This document shows, piece by piece, positions 1 through 12,827 of a stretch of 64,000 nt of DNA (its first letter is position 1; the number at the start of each line of letters is the position of its first letter). A model generated the notes under the pieces. That model worked only from the letters and a program-made list of their open reading frames with translations, had not been told where the DNA came from and did not search any database. Made by a program: the position numbers and the translations under genes. Source of the DNA: Hyaloperonospora brassicae (lineage: Eukaryota; Oomycota; Peronosporomycetes; Peronosporales; Peronosporaceae); the NCBI GenBank assembly GCA_947650285.1, contig CANTFL010001218.1, forward strand, positions 43,792 to 107,791. The letters run 5' to 3'.

Positions 1-143
1 CGGCAGCAAGTAAATTATAATATATTCGATCGGCCCTTTCGTGTCTAATGCTAACAATTCATATAGTTACCAGCTCGTACCGTGCCTCTTTTGAATCGCC
101 ATGTAAGCAGCTGTAGAAGCCTTAAATTCCGTGTCTGACCAAG

Positions 144-1018
144 ATTCCCCTTGTGGACCAGCAAGGATCGTTCGGGGTGCACGATTGGGGTAACATCGGT
201 GGTCAGGGAGGCACGCCTAGGCTCGGCGGTCTACTGGCCCGGACCCTTTTACGGGCTTTAATGATGGAAAGCGCGGAGTCGTCAAGAACGTGTGGGGATC
301 TATGAGTATACCCAAGCCCGACAACCTCGCACCTGATCCAACTGGAGCTGACATACCTGTGGGTACTGGCCTGCCCAAATCGTATAACTAAGGTAGTTAG
401 GGCATCTACGGGTACAAGGTAAGATTGATACGAATCCACCTATTGACGCTATTACCGTCCAGGGACCGTACCCTCCTCAGTCTCCCCAACATCCAACCGC
501 AGCGAGAGTACGCTAGCCTGAGCAACTAAGAGAACTACGATCCCATAAAAGATGATGATCCGAATGGCACCATCGACGAGCGGCAGATGTTTGCTTCGGC
601 TATCTTTGGCGTCATTCCCGGTGCACAGGCGCCAATGCCTAGGGCTCGACGTATCGGGGCGATCGCATGCTCCACGATTACTGCTACCCGTCAAACAAGT
701 TGTACTTCCACGCGTCGTATATCGAGCTGGAGCGACCACCACCAGCAGCAGCAGATTCCTCCAGCCCAAGTCTCCATTGATCAAGCGCCGCCATCGCAAC
801 AACATCTCGCGAAGGTCAAAAGGTATCCACGTAATGTCTCATTTGGCGCGCCCGTATCTCCACAAGGACCAGTTGCGTTCCAGCAGCCACTGCCGCCACT
901 AGAGTACCACCAGCCGCAGATAATGGCACCGCAAGAGGAGCAACACTTGACGATGTACGCAGACCCGTTTGGAATGGGCCCACCGCTTCCACTCGCGCGT
1001 GTTCCCGAAGGCATCTAG
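144..1018 (+). pseudogene. Degenerate protein-coding stretch of unknown identity
   Basis: Protein-like sequence continues across this stretch but hops between frames. Frame 3 from 144 reads PLVDQQGSFGVHDWGNIGG. Frame 2 from 251 reads TGFNDGKRGVVKNVWGSMS and continues, rich in P, D and G, to a stop at 389. Frame 1 resumes near 418 (GKIDTNPPIDAITV). Frame 2 reopens after a stop at 527 (NYDPIKDDDPNGTIDERQMF), while frame 1 near 661 reads DRMLHDYCYPSNKLYFHASY. Frame 2 then ends in a Q/P-rich tail with a stop at 1016-1018. GC content is visibly higher than in the DNA that follows. This pattern fits a decayed gene with several frameshifts; an intron-containing gene or poor sequence are alternatives. 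I do not recognise the family. A short likeness of PLVDQQGSFG to the gyrase A/topoisomerase II QGNFG motif is not supported by the flanking residues. Confidence 0.4.
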
Positions 1019-4000
1019 CCAGCTGCTTCAATAAGTCCTTCAACAGTATCATGCCAACTTGAATCAAGGCTGCAAAACAAGACAATTTAATAGAGACAAG
1101 ATGGTAGCTTGTAGCTATTTAGTAACAATCGGGCGCGAAAGGGCCAAAATGAATATTTACTTTACTTGTTGCCTCACTTCCTGCCTCGCTTTCTGCCCAA
1201 CTTCCTGCCATTATCTGGGTTACTTGCTGCCACCTCGCCTATCCCTAGCAACCAAGCAGTTTCTTCTTCCATGTTACCGTTAAGTATAATGTGGTTGACA
1301 CTTTTTAGGGTTTTTATATACTTGAATTGAGTATAGTATTGGTTTTGAAACTTTTGTACATTTGTGGTACTGGTTTTGAGATTTACTCCAGTTGGAATGA
1401 GGACAAATGCCTAATTTTTGAGGACAAAGCTTCTTTCAGCCCACCTCCTATAGCCATATCTGTCGAGGGCAAGATTTAGCCTCTTCCATCGCTAATGCTC
1501 TTGTGCATAAAGCCTACCAGGTAGTATGATTTGTCTTGGTAAGAGATTATTATTTACTATTCAAATTTGTATGTCGCACATCCAGATCTGGTTGAGCGCA
1601 TTCGGCAATGCAAATTTTGTGACGACGCTGGAGCATCTCGATACAGTTCCATGTCTACAGTTCAATTTGTCGCTTACATATGTACTGAGAATTTGTGAAT
1701 TTTGTCGCGCATAATATTGGATTTTTTGTAGGTAGGAAGGTTGTTAGAAAGGAAGTTGTAGTCACCCTTCTACATACTACCTAACCGCTTCAGCTGCGTC
1801 TGCTTGTAATTACATTGTATCTCGATTGTGTCCAGTTGAACATTTTCAGTCGGACCCGGCCATTCCTCTAATTTATGAAGAAAATTGTGTCTAGATGACT
1901 ACAGTCGTACGATCAGAGAGGCCACCTATACCGATGTCACTAGAAGCTGGAGAAAGATTTTTGCTGTAGATCCCCTAATGTTGTAAGCCGAGGCTCGATA
2001 CGAAATTTCGCATTCAATCTCTTTTTGCGCAGGCCAGAGCATTTTAGCTTTATGTGATATTCTTGACGGATACCGCAAAAACACCAGTCCATATCCGCTT
2101 GCTTAATTTGACGTTATCAACAGGCTTATATTTCCCCAGTGACGATTCGATTCATCGTTCTCACGTGAGTTCATCTAGATTGCTTGTTCAGATTAAATAA
2201 TTTCGCTTCATCCAACCGTAAGCGATCGAATGTTTTGGCTATGAATAAGATGGCAGAAAGAACAAATTTTTGTAAAAATGGTACTCTCTTTCCCCCACTC
2301 GTAACTATCTTCGTCGCCTTCATTATCCTGCGCTATACATTTCGAACCAATTGAACCAAGGTCTTGGTATAAAATTAATGGAGCCCAATGTATCTTAAAG
2401 GTAAGAGGTCAAATTTTGCAAGGAAGGACCTCTATTTCGTATTACAAGGCATTTCATACAGCCGTATTGAAAACATATTATCTTGCTAATAGATTATTAG
2501 ACATGAAGTCCTAACATTTTATCGTTATTGTCAGCTAAGCGTTGGGCATCAGCATCTGCTCGGGCTGTGCGCAAAAAGAAACAAGATATATCTCTAATGC
2601 AGAGATCAGGTGTTTCTGCGTGCCTCGCAGACAAGGTGATAGCCCGTCAAGCTGTCTATAATGACAAAGCACGATGTTGTGAACTTCAAAGGCAATCAGA
2701 ATCCAAGAGGCGCAAGGTGACAAAATTGCCGTATGCCTGACGTGACAGAAATAGCCAATGACTTTTACTACATAAATAAGGACTGTGTCACGATGCATTA
2801 GATTGATGAGATCCACGATTCGTTTGTGATAAATATACCGACGATAAACCTTGAATACCTATTTTTGACCACTGTGTCGTTAGCCATCATGTATCCCAAA
2901 AGGTGCATGCACCTCCTCTTATCCACATCAACATCAATGACTTTCTCCATGTAATTGGAAATGCCAACATTATCATGTTAGGTTTTATTGATCCGGCGAT
3001 CGAAACAAATAAATGTTGGAAGCTGCTGATGACCCGGGGACGTTCCGTTTTGTATTTTACTTGGCTAGAACCATACAACGATTATACTACTAATGTGCAG
3101 TCAAGAAATATGCCTATATTTCTAGGCATCATTTCAGCCCGCATTTTCTCTGATATGGTTTTTATCAACGCGTGAATATATGGAGGCAGCATCTACGCTA
3201 TCTGTAAAATATTGAGCATTAATCGTCAAAGTGGACAAAACAAAAGGTTGCCGTAATATTATGCAAATAATTTTCGTCTCATCCTGGCCGGCCATAGTTG
3301 TCCAGTATTTTCCTCTAAACTAACAGATTATTTAGCACTATGAACCGCCGAAGTGGATGTTCTTTTCTACGTGCGCGTACTATCATCAATAGTTTAGTTA
3401 TCATAAATGAACTGGACCCGGAGTCCACAACTTCCAGTCCACGGAGCTATACTGCCCGCTGAGATTAGAAGACTTCTCAGCGATCAGTTATAGTCATTTC
3501 CCGCCAAAACGGCTTGCCGTGATTTCTAATAATGGAAGTCGCATGTTGTTCAATCTCCCAGTATGACACTCTTGATAAACAATTTGAGTATCTCCGTCGT
3601 CAATGGTACTTAATAATCCATCTAAGAGAGATGAGCTTCCCTAATGGTATGGATATTAATGGATATATATTTCCGGCAAATCGCAAATTGTGCCCGATTT
3701 CTTCGAAAAGGCTTACTTGTGACCCGTATTCGGTGATGCCTTTAACGCTTGGTAAAGCTTTAATTGAACAGTCGTCATTCCATCGTGTCGACATCCTAAG
3801 AATTGTAGTAAATTAACTTTATGGATACTAAGATAAACTAAAACGTCTTAAAACCCATATGGGGTGAGCAGTAGGGATAAAAAAACAATTTGGTTTATCT
3901 TTTTGTATTTCAGGGCACCTATTTGTTAAAAACTCGATTAGCTTACGAGTCTCGGTGAAAATACAACATTGGCATGTATTCAATGAGCTTTGAGGTCCTT

Positions 4001-7000
4001 CTACTATACGGCTTAGTCTCTGCCTCACATTATGCATTGTATCACTTTCTGCATGCTCTACTACGTTTGTCTTGCAGGGTTTTTGACTCGTTTATGTACA
4101 TTCCTATATCTCCCTTATCCCCAGAAGGGTATACTTCCACTATTATACCATTCGAACTTGAATCGAACAACTCGCCGTTGCGACTCAATTCGTTTCCAGC
4201 ACTATTTTGTGTCTCTTAGGTGCTTTCCGATTTCGTGATGATCATAGTACTATGTCGGAGGTCGCACGGATTTACACACGAGTGTTTCAAACCTTGGACA
4301 CGCAGCAGATCTATATTTTGCTCGCATTTTTCTATATCCTATACGTAATACGACCGTATACGTCTACATTTCCGCTAATTTTGCTTAGTCGCACAGCTAG
4401 CACTCTTCCGTATGATGTGTTTCCAATAGCAGTGCGTATATACACATTTGTTTCCTATGCTTGACTTCTTAAGGCCTAATCGGCCAAATTGAGGAAAATA
4501 TGAACCTTGAAATCTTCAATAAACAAAAACGAAATAGTATAATGTCTACTGCATTTGGTCCAAAAAAACGAGTCCCTATCCATCGCGCTGTGGACGCATT
4601 CACTATGAGTAAGCCTCTATCGTTTAGACAGATAATTCAACACAGATGCCAAGGAAAAAGAATTTTTGAACATGCGTAAGTCTCGGGTTAGGGCTCAGAA
4701 TGATGGCACCCTGTGAGAGACGCTCCAAAATTACAAAATCGACATTTCAAGCTAAGCCTAATTCTGCAGTCTCCTTACAGAGTTTTTACTCGTACAATAA
4801 GGAAATGACTTTTGTCGACCGTGGCATTATGCGTGGCTTAAAATACAAGGGAAGTGGCTGCTAACTTGCCAAAATCTGTCGCAATTTTTTATTAAGCAAT
4901 TTTAGTGTTGTTGTTGAATCCAAAGACGGGTAAATGGATCGATTTGTAGCCCTTATACAACCCTGCGTCGGAGGCTTCTGCCAAGTAAATCTGAGGGGTC
5001 GCTTGAAGACAGGGTCGTCTTTGGCCGTCCATCGCAGCGATAAAAGGTCCTGAAATGACCGTGTGTCGACAGAGGAGGTAGTTTTTTAAGACGACGAGGC
5101 TAGAAACAAACGCTAGGTTTGAGCTTGATTTAAGAATATAGGTCTTGGTCGTAGCAGCAAAACCAAACGTAAATTGTGTCTGAGTGAAAACATGCCCGTA
5201 CCGTTGCTGCTGATGCTGCTTATATATACCAATCAAATTTTTAATTTTTACCGTCCAACCAAAGTCTATGTTCCTTTACCATGCAACGCTTTTTCTGATG
5301 TAACAAACATCTCTTTAGTTTGGTTTGTGACAAATAATAAGGATTGGCACAGCCTGAGGGTAGACTGCGGTGAATCGAAAATACCAGACCGCTGGGGATC
5401 AATATTCAATATACATATCGAATTCCTACCGCTCGGTTAGATTGTTCAAACTCTTTAGTTGAGCTACTACATAAGTAATTCGCACGCTTTAATATATTGA
5501 CGTCTTAATACTTGAAGCATACTGAGGCACACATAATCATACTTATACATCGGTATTGTCGCACTACCTAAACTTGGTATCCCTCTTGAACATATCACAT
5601 GTATACTTTGTATACTTTGTATTATCCAGGCTTTGAAACGAATCATATTGCTCAAGATATGCAATGTTTCTTCGCTTAAGAGCCTTTGTATAGGCGGCTA
5701 CACACATCTCGTCTGCTCGATTGTACAAGAGCTTAATAAATTTGTTCGAAACGCTTTACGAAAAGAGGGAATCTTGAAGTCCATATGCTGTTACATGAAC
5801 AAACGATTAAATTATTGGCCAGCTAAATGCAAACTTGATTTTTTTGATAGATGGTCGTCGCTGTTCCATGTTCGAAGCCAATGTTAGACACTAATAGACA
5901 CAGCATACAGCCTTTTGGGCCGAAGAGCACAGTGTGATGTACTCAGCCTCCGTTCGAGAATTTGCCACTGTGGATTGCTATTTTAATTCCATGCCACCAC
6001 GTTGCTGGGAAAAAAGTTATAATTTGTCTTCAAGCGACAAGATTCGAGATCGCTATCCATTTAAGCGTCTACCATATATTTGACAGATAGCAGCCTCTAC
6101 AGATTGGATTGCAAACAGATATAGTAGGCACAGAGCCGTCTAACTAACCTGGTTAAAAGCGATGACATATGCTATATGCTAACCGTCGATAAAAAAAATA
6201 AAATCAGATAAAATCGAAGTTTTCAGCTTAGAAAGTAGTGTAACTTGCCACCACCACATCCTCTTAATCGCACGGTATAGCACACATCATGTGTTGACTT
6301 ATAAAATATCTGCATTCATTATCTTAGAATTATGCAGGTTATCTACCGCATAATCTTCGACTCGTCTATTCATATCAGTCGTCCGCGTTTTCCACAAAAG
6401 ATCCCAAACCTTGTTTTCACTACTACGTAGTGTGTTGATAAATGTCTATCGAGCCATTTGCCGATTATAATGTCGTCTGTACCGTCTTGATACGTATAAA
6501 AATCAGCCACGTGTCAATCCCGACGGCTGTAAACCGTCCAGTGCACGAAGAACGACTGGTCTAAAAATCGCTAACAGCTGCTCTGTACAATTACATTACT
6601 AAAATCCAACGAATGGTGTATGAAGAGTTCTAGGTGGCCCGTTGCCAGACCACCATAGAGACCGTGGCCGTCGGAATTTGTCCTTGGGTCATCTTCAGCC
6701 GTTCAGACTACACAGTAGACCTTACCATGTACAGTAATCACGGTCCGAAATAACCTTCACCCCTCCTGGCAAGTCTGGCGGAGTAATTAGATTACTGCGA
6801 CCAATCTTGAAAATTAAACCATCATGCTCGATTTGACCCGGAAAATAATTTATTAATGCGGAAAGATCATGATTTCGAAAGCTTCCATTTCCAGGCTTCT
6901 AGTAAAAATGAAACTTTATTAGTCAGAACAGTTGTTGAATGTGTCTTGGGTATGCTTTACTGACCGGCGATGACCACTTGAGTGCAGTATTATAAATTAT

Positions 7001-8955
7001 CCCGGTTTTGACTGTTGTCTTCGCAAATACCGTGCGAGTGGCCGCCAGGGTGGTATATACTCGCTGCGAACCGTGCGCGGTGGGCGAGGCATCTTTTATT
7101 TGCTTTATGGATTCGTCTCGCTGCCTCGGTGGATCATAAAAGGTCGATTGTGGAAATCGTATTCGTCCAAATCCTTATTCGTATCTCCGTCGCTTTATAG
7201 ATACGGTAACCTACAAGTCCAAGTGGAAATTAGACATGATGAATATTCTTGATTTCATTAACGTGGTGCCATGCATGGATCTCCAGGTCCTTAATCTTAC
7301 GCGAGAAAATTTCATCAAGGGAATTATCTACGGAAGTCCGGATTAAGCCGCAGTTACGATAAAATTAAGCCAGCTTGAGATAAATCTCAGATATAAACTA
7401 CGACAGATTAAATTGCCCGATACGCCTAAAATGTGCTGTACAACAAGATTTCTCAATGTCTGGATTTGGCAGAAATGCCGAGAGTGCCGCTGTTCCCCCA
7501 CATATCCGCCGCTGCGAGTCAATCTGTACGGTGTTCTTGTGATGTAGTCTTCGATAAAATAACGCAAATTATAAGATGATTCGAGCGTGTAATAATCGAC
7601 CCAGCGCGGAGAACACTAAGTAGTAAATTAGCCCGAATTTTAAAGTCTACTAAATTGTACGTATGCAGTAGCCTAGTGTCAATAATGACATGTTTTAGGA
7701 TAGCGATGAGCCACTCATGGTTATGGTCTGTCGTTACATATGTTGTATCCACCGCAGCTTGCATTACGACCATCTTGCTTCAATTGCTTGAAACAGGCGT
7801 TATTGCTTCCCGCACGCTAAGCCAATATGACATATCGCAGAAAGTTTCATGAGCTATTGTCAAAAGTGCCCCAAACTGCAACTGAATTAAAGGCTCCCAT
7901 CTGCCAGTCGTGTGGTGAAAAAATACTTAAATATCGCCGAATCTTTTCAGTATATTTGGTCCAGTAAAGTTTCTAAAATGTTTTATAATTTTTATAAGTA
8001 TAAACATAATTTTTCATTTAAGGTGTGCCTGCTGTACCTACCTGCGCAGTAATAACGCGGCTTTACTTATTACTTGGTCGTGATCAACATCACTGCTCCT
8101 TTAGTGCGCAAGAACCACCGTAAATCCCTTTTTACTCACATATTGCTGCGACTGCATCACCGCATTCGGACTTGCTGCCCATTCGCTTCTGTATCGGCGT
8201 CCACTGGCGTAACTGTGTTACGATGTATTTTTTGTAGTCGTGGAGCACATGTTTTATGAGTGAGCAACAGCAAAAGCTAGGATTAGCTGAAATAATGACA
8301 GAGTTTGCCGCACTCACCGGAGCCGTTGTTGTCCATGGCCTAAAGATTTGAGGCTCGGGTTCTGGGTGATGGCAGGCATAAAAAGCCTTGTTTAGCGATC
8401 GCATACTACCGTTTACCGCGTTGGACTACCACTTCATAGGCTGGGGTGGCTGTTAAAGCGCCGCCTCAACATGGGTTGCCGTAGCTAATAGCGCGCGCTT
8501 CCATTTGGTGCTGAAGCGTAAGCCGTTCTGCATCTGCCAAACTTTATATATCCAGGCTGCGATTGTGTTTTTATAGTTTCGTATTTATTACACCACAACT
8601 TCGTCCGTTCTGCGCAGTCTATTCTCTGTCAATCTGCATCGAGTCAGAGTGTGATCTAAAGGTTCACCGCTGACATTATATACGGACATGCTTGTCAATG
8701 TGCTTGATAAAACCGTGCTTTTTTTATCACATAATCCAAAATACCCGACCGAGAGTCATGGGTACCCTCCCACTTTAACCACTACTTCCTATCCACTCGA
8801 TGTTCTGGAGTCAGATTTGTGTAAATCCGTCTATGGGTAAGTGCCGATCTCAAGGATATTAGGTTATCGGCTCTCCTCAGACGATCTACTTTTAGGGGGG
8901 AATCCGGTTGCGGGCTCGTTGCTTTTCGCTTAGTGTGTCTATGTTGGTAGGTTGG
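1019..8955. other. Gene-poor AT-leaning DNA, nothing recognised
   Basis: Open frames here are all shorter than about 115 codons, overlap on both strands and lack recognisable domains. Those looked at most closely were 3532-3816 (+), 5192-5440 (+, with a hydrophobic start MPVPLLLMLLIYTNQI), 4892-5236 (-) and 8132-8404 (-). None has a partner, motif or codon signature that would support a gene. Region 6,480-6,850 on the minus strand has protein-like runs such as DGLIFKIGRS and RLKDKF that could be an old integrase remnant, but the match is too weak to call. No tRNA, telomere repeat or long terminal repeat was seen. Confidence 0.5.
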
Positions 8956-8959
8956 GCTG

Positions 8960-9390
8960 CGTTCATATATGTGGACTCGTGTCGAGAATAACTTGGCCGT
9001 GTTCGTAATAGGGTCGGGGGTGACTGTAAGGAAATATGCACACAGTCACGAATATATATATAGGGCGCTTGATATGTGTCCCCCTGATCTCTGCAAGTTC
9101 GCTTTTTCCAATGCGTAGACAGTTGATCCACTTAACGTTAAAATAACTTAAGCCGTCCCGCGATATTGTACCCATTCCTCTACTGTGTTGCTGCTTCCGA
9201 TCGCAGCTAGGGGAGGGTTGGCGCAAGATTCCTCAATCCCACGCCAACCAATCCAGGGATATGACTTGATCAAATTATGCGACTTCTCTTGACATCGGGT
9301 GGCCAAAAATCAACCCGGTCGAGAAGTCGTCTAGTGTAGTAGGACGCAAATTGAACGCTTTTTAATGTTCCACCGATAATCCACGAACTA
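8960..9390 (-). repeat. Diverged dispersed repeat, copy 1 of 2
   Basis: Homologous to 18,010-18,370 in the same orientation. Shared words include caatccagggatat and ggtggcca. On the minus strand both copies encode similar peptides: WPPDVK and R.DG, then a G-L-E-I-type stretch (CLRIGKSELAEIRG here, IYLGQGDLVEIKV in the other copy). The two are clearly related but heavily diverged. This copy lies on the 3' side of GypA, while the other lies on the 5' side of the copia element, so they do not pair as the two LTRs of either one. They are most likely fragments (LTR, leader or gag-like) of one retroelement family not otherwise recognised here. Confidence 0.55.
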
Positions 9391-10189
9391 TCACTATGCT
9401 TACCGGAGGCTTCAGACCTGCTTTCGGTCCCTTTCGCGACGCGCCGCACTTCATGTACTTTTCTGATCACGGATCGCGATTTCGATTGCGTCCCTCATCG
9501 CATCCTGTTTTACACACATACTTGATCGCATCCTGTTTTACACACATACTTGATCGCGAACACGTCTTTGGCCGTGATCTTAATTCTATTCGCAACCTCA
9601 ATTTTGATCGATATCACATTGTGTAGCATGAACCTACCTATTCGCGATCAACTCCATGGGTGCGGTCGCGACTTCCTGTTGCAGGATTGCTCGATTTCTT
9701 TACTTCAGTTGACCCTTAAGTAGTTAGTTGAAATCCAGTGCCGGTCTATATTCGCATCTTTTCTGCTAGTGAACAAACGTAAGTAACATTTGTATCGCGC
9801 AACTTACCTATAATTTAGCGCAATATCCTCTTTCTATTCTTCGTTAGACTTTGTTTTGTCAATTTGTCTTCTTCTTTTTTAGGCCGATCCGGCCGCATTC
9901 AGACTCAACCTTTCATTCGATTACCAATCATGCAATATCGATACCTATTTACTATCAAATGAAACATTCCTACATATCATGCGACTTCTGCGACCCGATC
10001 CGGGCTTATTCAATTTATATTTTCTTCGTACCACCTCATATCTACAAAATAATTCATTTTCACGCAATCGCGATCGTACGTTAGTATCAACTTTCCACAT
10101 TATCTTGTAATAATTGTGACTGGCAACCTCGTCTTACAGCGAATAAGGTGATCGCAGCCACTCCTATCACAAAAATTTATTAACTGGTA
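9391..10189 (-). other. Unresolved tail of GypA or adjoining element
   Basis: By position this should hold the integrase and 3' end of GypA, but no integrase motif could be read. The stretch is AT-rich with scattered TCGCGATC words (9472, 9552, 9641, 10065). It also carries the 28-bp duplication at 9,498-9,557 and a ggccgatccggcc near-palindrome near 9,883. No gene is supported. Confidence 0.35.
9498..9557. repeat. 28-bp direct tandem duplication (two copies)
   Basis: The word tcgcatcctgttttacacac begins at 9498 and again at 9526, giving a period of 28 bp. The second unit runs to the tcgcga at 9554. The copies are identical inside otherwise decayed sequence, so the duplication is recent or a local slippage event. 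Confidence 0.9.
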
Positions 10190-12510
10190 CAAAATATTAA
10201 TCTAATTAATCAGAGGTGATCAGATCTTCAGAATCTTAATCGGTAAGCACCATTAAGTCTTTCTGCTTCCGAAGAGATTAGATTTCCAAAATATCCGCGC
10301 TCTAATTTCATTTGCATTTCACATTTAGATAATCATATATTGGCCATGACCGGAATTGCTCCTTCGCTTTGATCGTAAAGTTGTAGACCACTTTTCTAGC
10401 AATCTTTTTACCCACGCACCTGATCGATCGCCAATATCGAATTCGGCAGATGATCACTCGTTTTTTGGTCTAATTGGTCAGCATATCAAGCCAAATACAT
10501 AAGTCCTCTATACTCTATTTGTTAAACTGTCATATCAGTGACGAAATCAGAAGATGAAGCGACGATCCTCCATAAAGGAACATTTCCATATGATCGCGCT
10601 TCAAGATCCGCCCTTCATCTCAAGCTATGAGGATCCCTCGATTTTGATTACAAAAAACCTCTATCGCATTTCTCGACTTAGGCGGAGGTATGCTTATCGT
10701 TTATCTTGGCTGCTTTTGTGCCGCAATCGCGATCAGCACTTTATCCACCTCATTTCTAGATGTTATACTCTTTGCCATTAGCCCAGTTTCTCATCTTCGA
10801 CCTATTCAAACCGAGGATCTCTAGCTTTCAGATTGATAGTAGCGCGGTCCGTCATTCCGTTCTCCTGTTAAGTCCAAAAGCTAATAGTAACTAAATTAGC
10901 ATTGAGTTAATACTGAAAACTGAGTCCAGGTGAGAAATTAGCATGGTCTAGCAGAAATAAAAAATCATAGAAGATCTTACAGTTCATGTTTAACCACTTA
11001 ATAACAAAAATTGTTCAAGCCTGGACATGCGGCTTGGAAAGGTGACCGGCCATTACGAGCTCTTGTATTCCTGTAGTATGCAGCATCTACTGCACACATC
11101 CTGACATATATTACGATCACAGGTGATCGAATGAATTAATATTGCTAATTTAAGCGTTGTCACAATTTATACATTCAGAAATTCAAACGAGATCACAGCG
11201 GTCTTCTAGCCACTTCTACCCTCGTGATCGCGGTCACCTTCAAAAATTAGAAATCGGTCGCGATCACCCTTGGATATCATATACATACCACGATTGCCTC
11301 CAAAACATGTATCAGATCGCGATCACTTTCTTGAATGGGTATGGATCACATTTGCACTCGTTTCTAACACGGAGATTACTATCTTGTCTACTATTATGTT
11401 TTGGTCTTGAGAGAAACACACAAATCGTATATGATGAAAATAAGCTTCTCGTAACTCATATAACACTGAAACGTAAGCGAGAATTCCACCAAATATCGGC
11501 TGTAATATGTGAGACTCTGAAAAAGCGGGCTGATGACTCTGCGTCCGATGATATAGTTACGTAGATAGTGATAACAGTCCTTCGGATGGGCTTCCTATCC
11601 AGCCAATCTAACTAAAAGGCCGAGGTAATCTACCGTACAAGGTCCGCAGAAAAATTTGGGCACGATGATTTACTTATTTCACTTGTCGCATTTATCACAA
11701 GGTCACTTTACTCTCTGCTGCAGAAAATCACACGACTTGGCGCGGACATCAATAAATTGGTAATGTATGTTCTCTGTACAAGCCCGACGACCTCATGAAG
11801 GTATCTTGTTTGCCGTCAATAAACACATCAACCGGATGGAGTGATCCAGCGTAAATCGAATCAACCGATTATCAAGTACTCGTTAGTGCATCGCCAATAA
11901 GCGCTGGTAAATCTGCGAAGAGTTCTTCAAACCGATCGGCATACTTAACCACTAATATAATAATGAAGGTACAATACACGCTAATAAAATGTTTTATATC
12001 ACCGTCACCTTAACCACCCAGAATTTAATCTCCATATATATATAGAAACATATCACATAGCCTTGGGCATGGCCTGCAACAAATCACTGAACAAAGGTTT
12101 TAGGTATCCTATAAGTCTTCTACACTGATTCACCCACCTTTCTTCATCCAGTCTGATATCTTAACCCACTTTTAAATATCACCACGATAGGCGAAGTCCA
12201 TCGGGATGTAAGTGATCGATTATCTTTGCCATAAATAGTCTATTATTCAGAAAGAACAGTTATTTATAGAATTTGAAATCCAACAATGAGCATCCTTCGT
12301 GTGGTCGGATTGACTCCTATAGCATCGGAATGGCAGACTGCCTAAAGCGTCTCAGTGGTTAAATTATAATTATCCATCTGTAGATGGCGATTATTCAATA
12401 TAAGACGCCGTAACTTGTATATATCATCCGACAGTGGCACTCCCGGGTCTCCAGCCTAAATAATTTCGAGCTTCATCTCTATCTCTGAAGTAACAAATAT
12501 GAAATAGTTG
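10190..12510 (-). pseudogene. GypA: decayed Ty3/gypsy pol (RT, RNase H, second RNase H)
   Basis: In minus-strand order: a pre-RT linker reading GDPGVPLSDDIYKLRRLI (about 12,400-12,460); the RT core with DIRLDE and FSDLLQAMPK (12,060-12,170); the MPFGLKN-type box as MPIGLKNSSQIYQR (11,890-11,942); DVFIDGK (11,815-11,832); VDYLG (11,619-11,633); and the thumb motif SPLFQSLTYYSRY (11,493-11,530). RNase H follows with WPVTFPSR (11,030-11,053) and ends at VDKVLIAIAAQKQPR (10,705-10,750). A second RNase H (RVT_3-like) follows with SAIIWK (10,579-10,596), QIEYRGLMYLA (10,489-10,521) and SSEAERLNGAYRL (10,240-10,280). Order and motifs match Ty3/gypsy pol as known in oomycetes. Stops and frameshifts occur every few dozen codons and the usual F of MPFG is I, so it is dead. 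Same family as GypB. The LTRs and integrase were not found. Confidence 0.85.
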
Positions 12511-12827
12511 TCGTGTGTTGATCAACATTCTCGGCAAATAAACTACCTGCTTTCGTAGTAATACACAAACGTAGCAAGCTTTTCATCATTTATTCTATTA
12601 CGCTGATCGCAGTTTTAGCAACCATTGCCTCACTCTTTCGGGCTCGTTTTGTAATAACAATCGTTCGTGATCCCGTTTGACAATTTCTGGACCTTCCATG
12701 CAACATGTCATCCGCCTTACAATCGTTGACCTCAGTCAAGGCATCTTGATCCCAACCGAATATAATCATAATCGACCTCTTACCTGGTTGACCCAACGAT
12801 CTTTTGATCGTACGGACCGCGCCCATT
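12511..12827 (-). other. Probable GypA 5' coding remnant, unassigned
   Basis: This sits directly upstream of the GypA RT on the minus strand, where protease or the end of gag would be expected. A 78-codon open stretch (12,590-12,826, minus) is basic and has no DSG/DTG protease motif that I can see, so no function is assigned. Confidence 0.25.

Noticed and set aside
144..190. DNA gyrase A/topoisomerase II fragment (PLVDQQGSFG)
   Set aside because: Only about ten residues resemble the QGNFG region; the following residues do not continue the topoisomerase pattern.
1300..1315. Telomere repeat (TTTAGGG)
   Set aside because: Only a single unit is present; no tandem run.
5192..5440. Small secreted protein (hydrophobic start MPVPLLLMLL)
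   Set aside because: One short frame with a hydrophobic run in AT-rich DNA, overlapped by a frame on the other strand; no effector motif such as RXLR and no supporting context.
6480..6850. Minus-strand integrase remnant
   Set aside because: Some protein-like runs (DGLIFKIGRS, RLKDKF) but no ordered zinc-binding or DDE motifs could be traced.
11157..11564. 135-codon plus-strand ORF as a gene
   Set aside because: It lies antisense to readable GypA thumb and RNase H sequence (for example SPLFQSLTYYSRY at 11,493-11,530), so it is a shadow frame.
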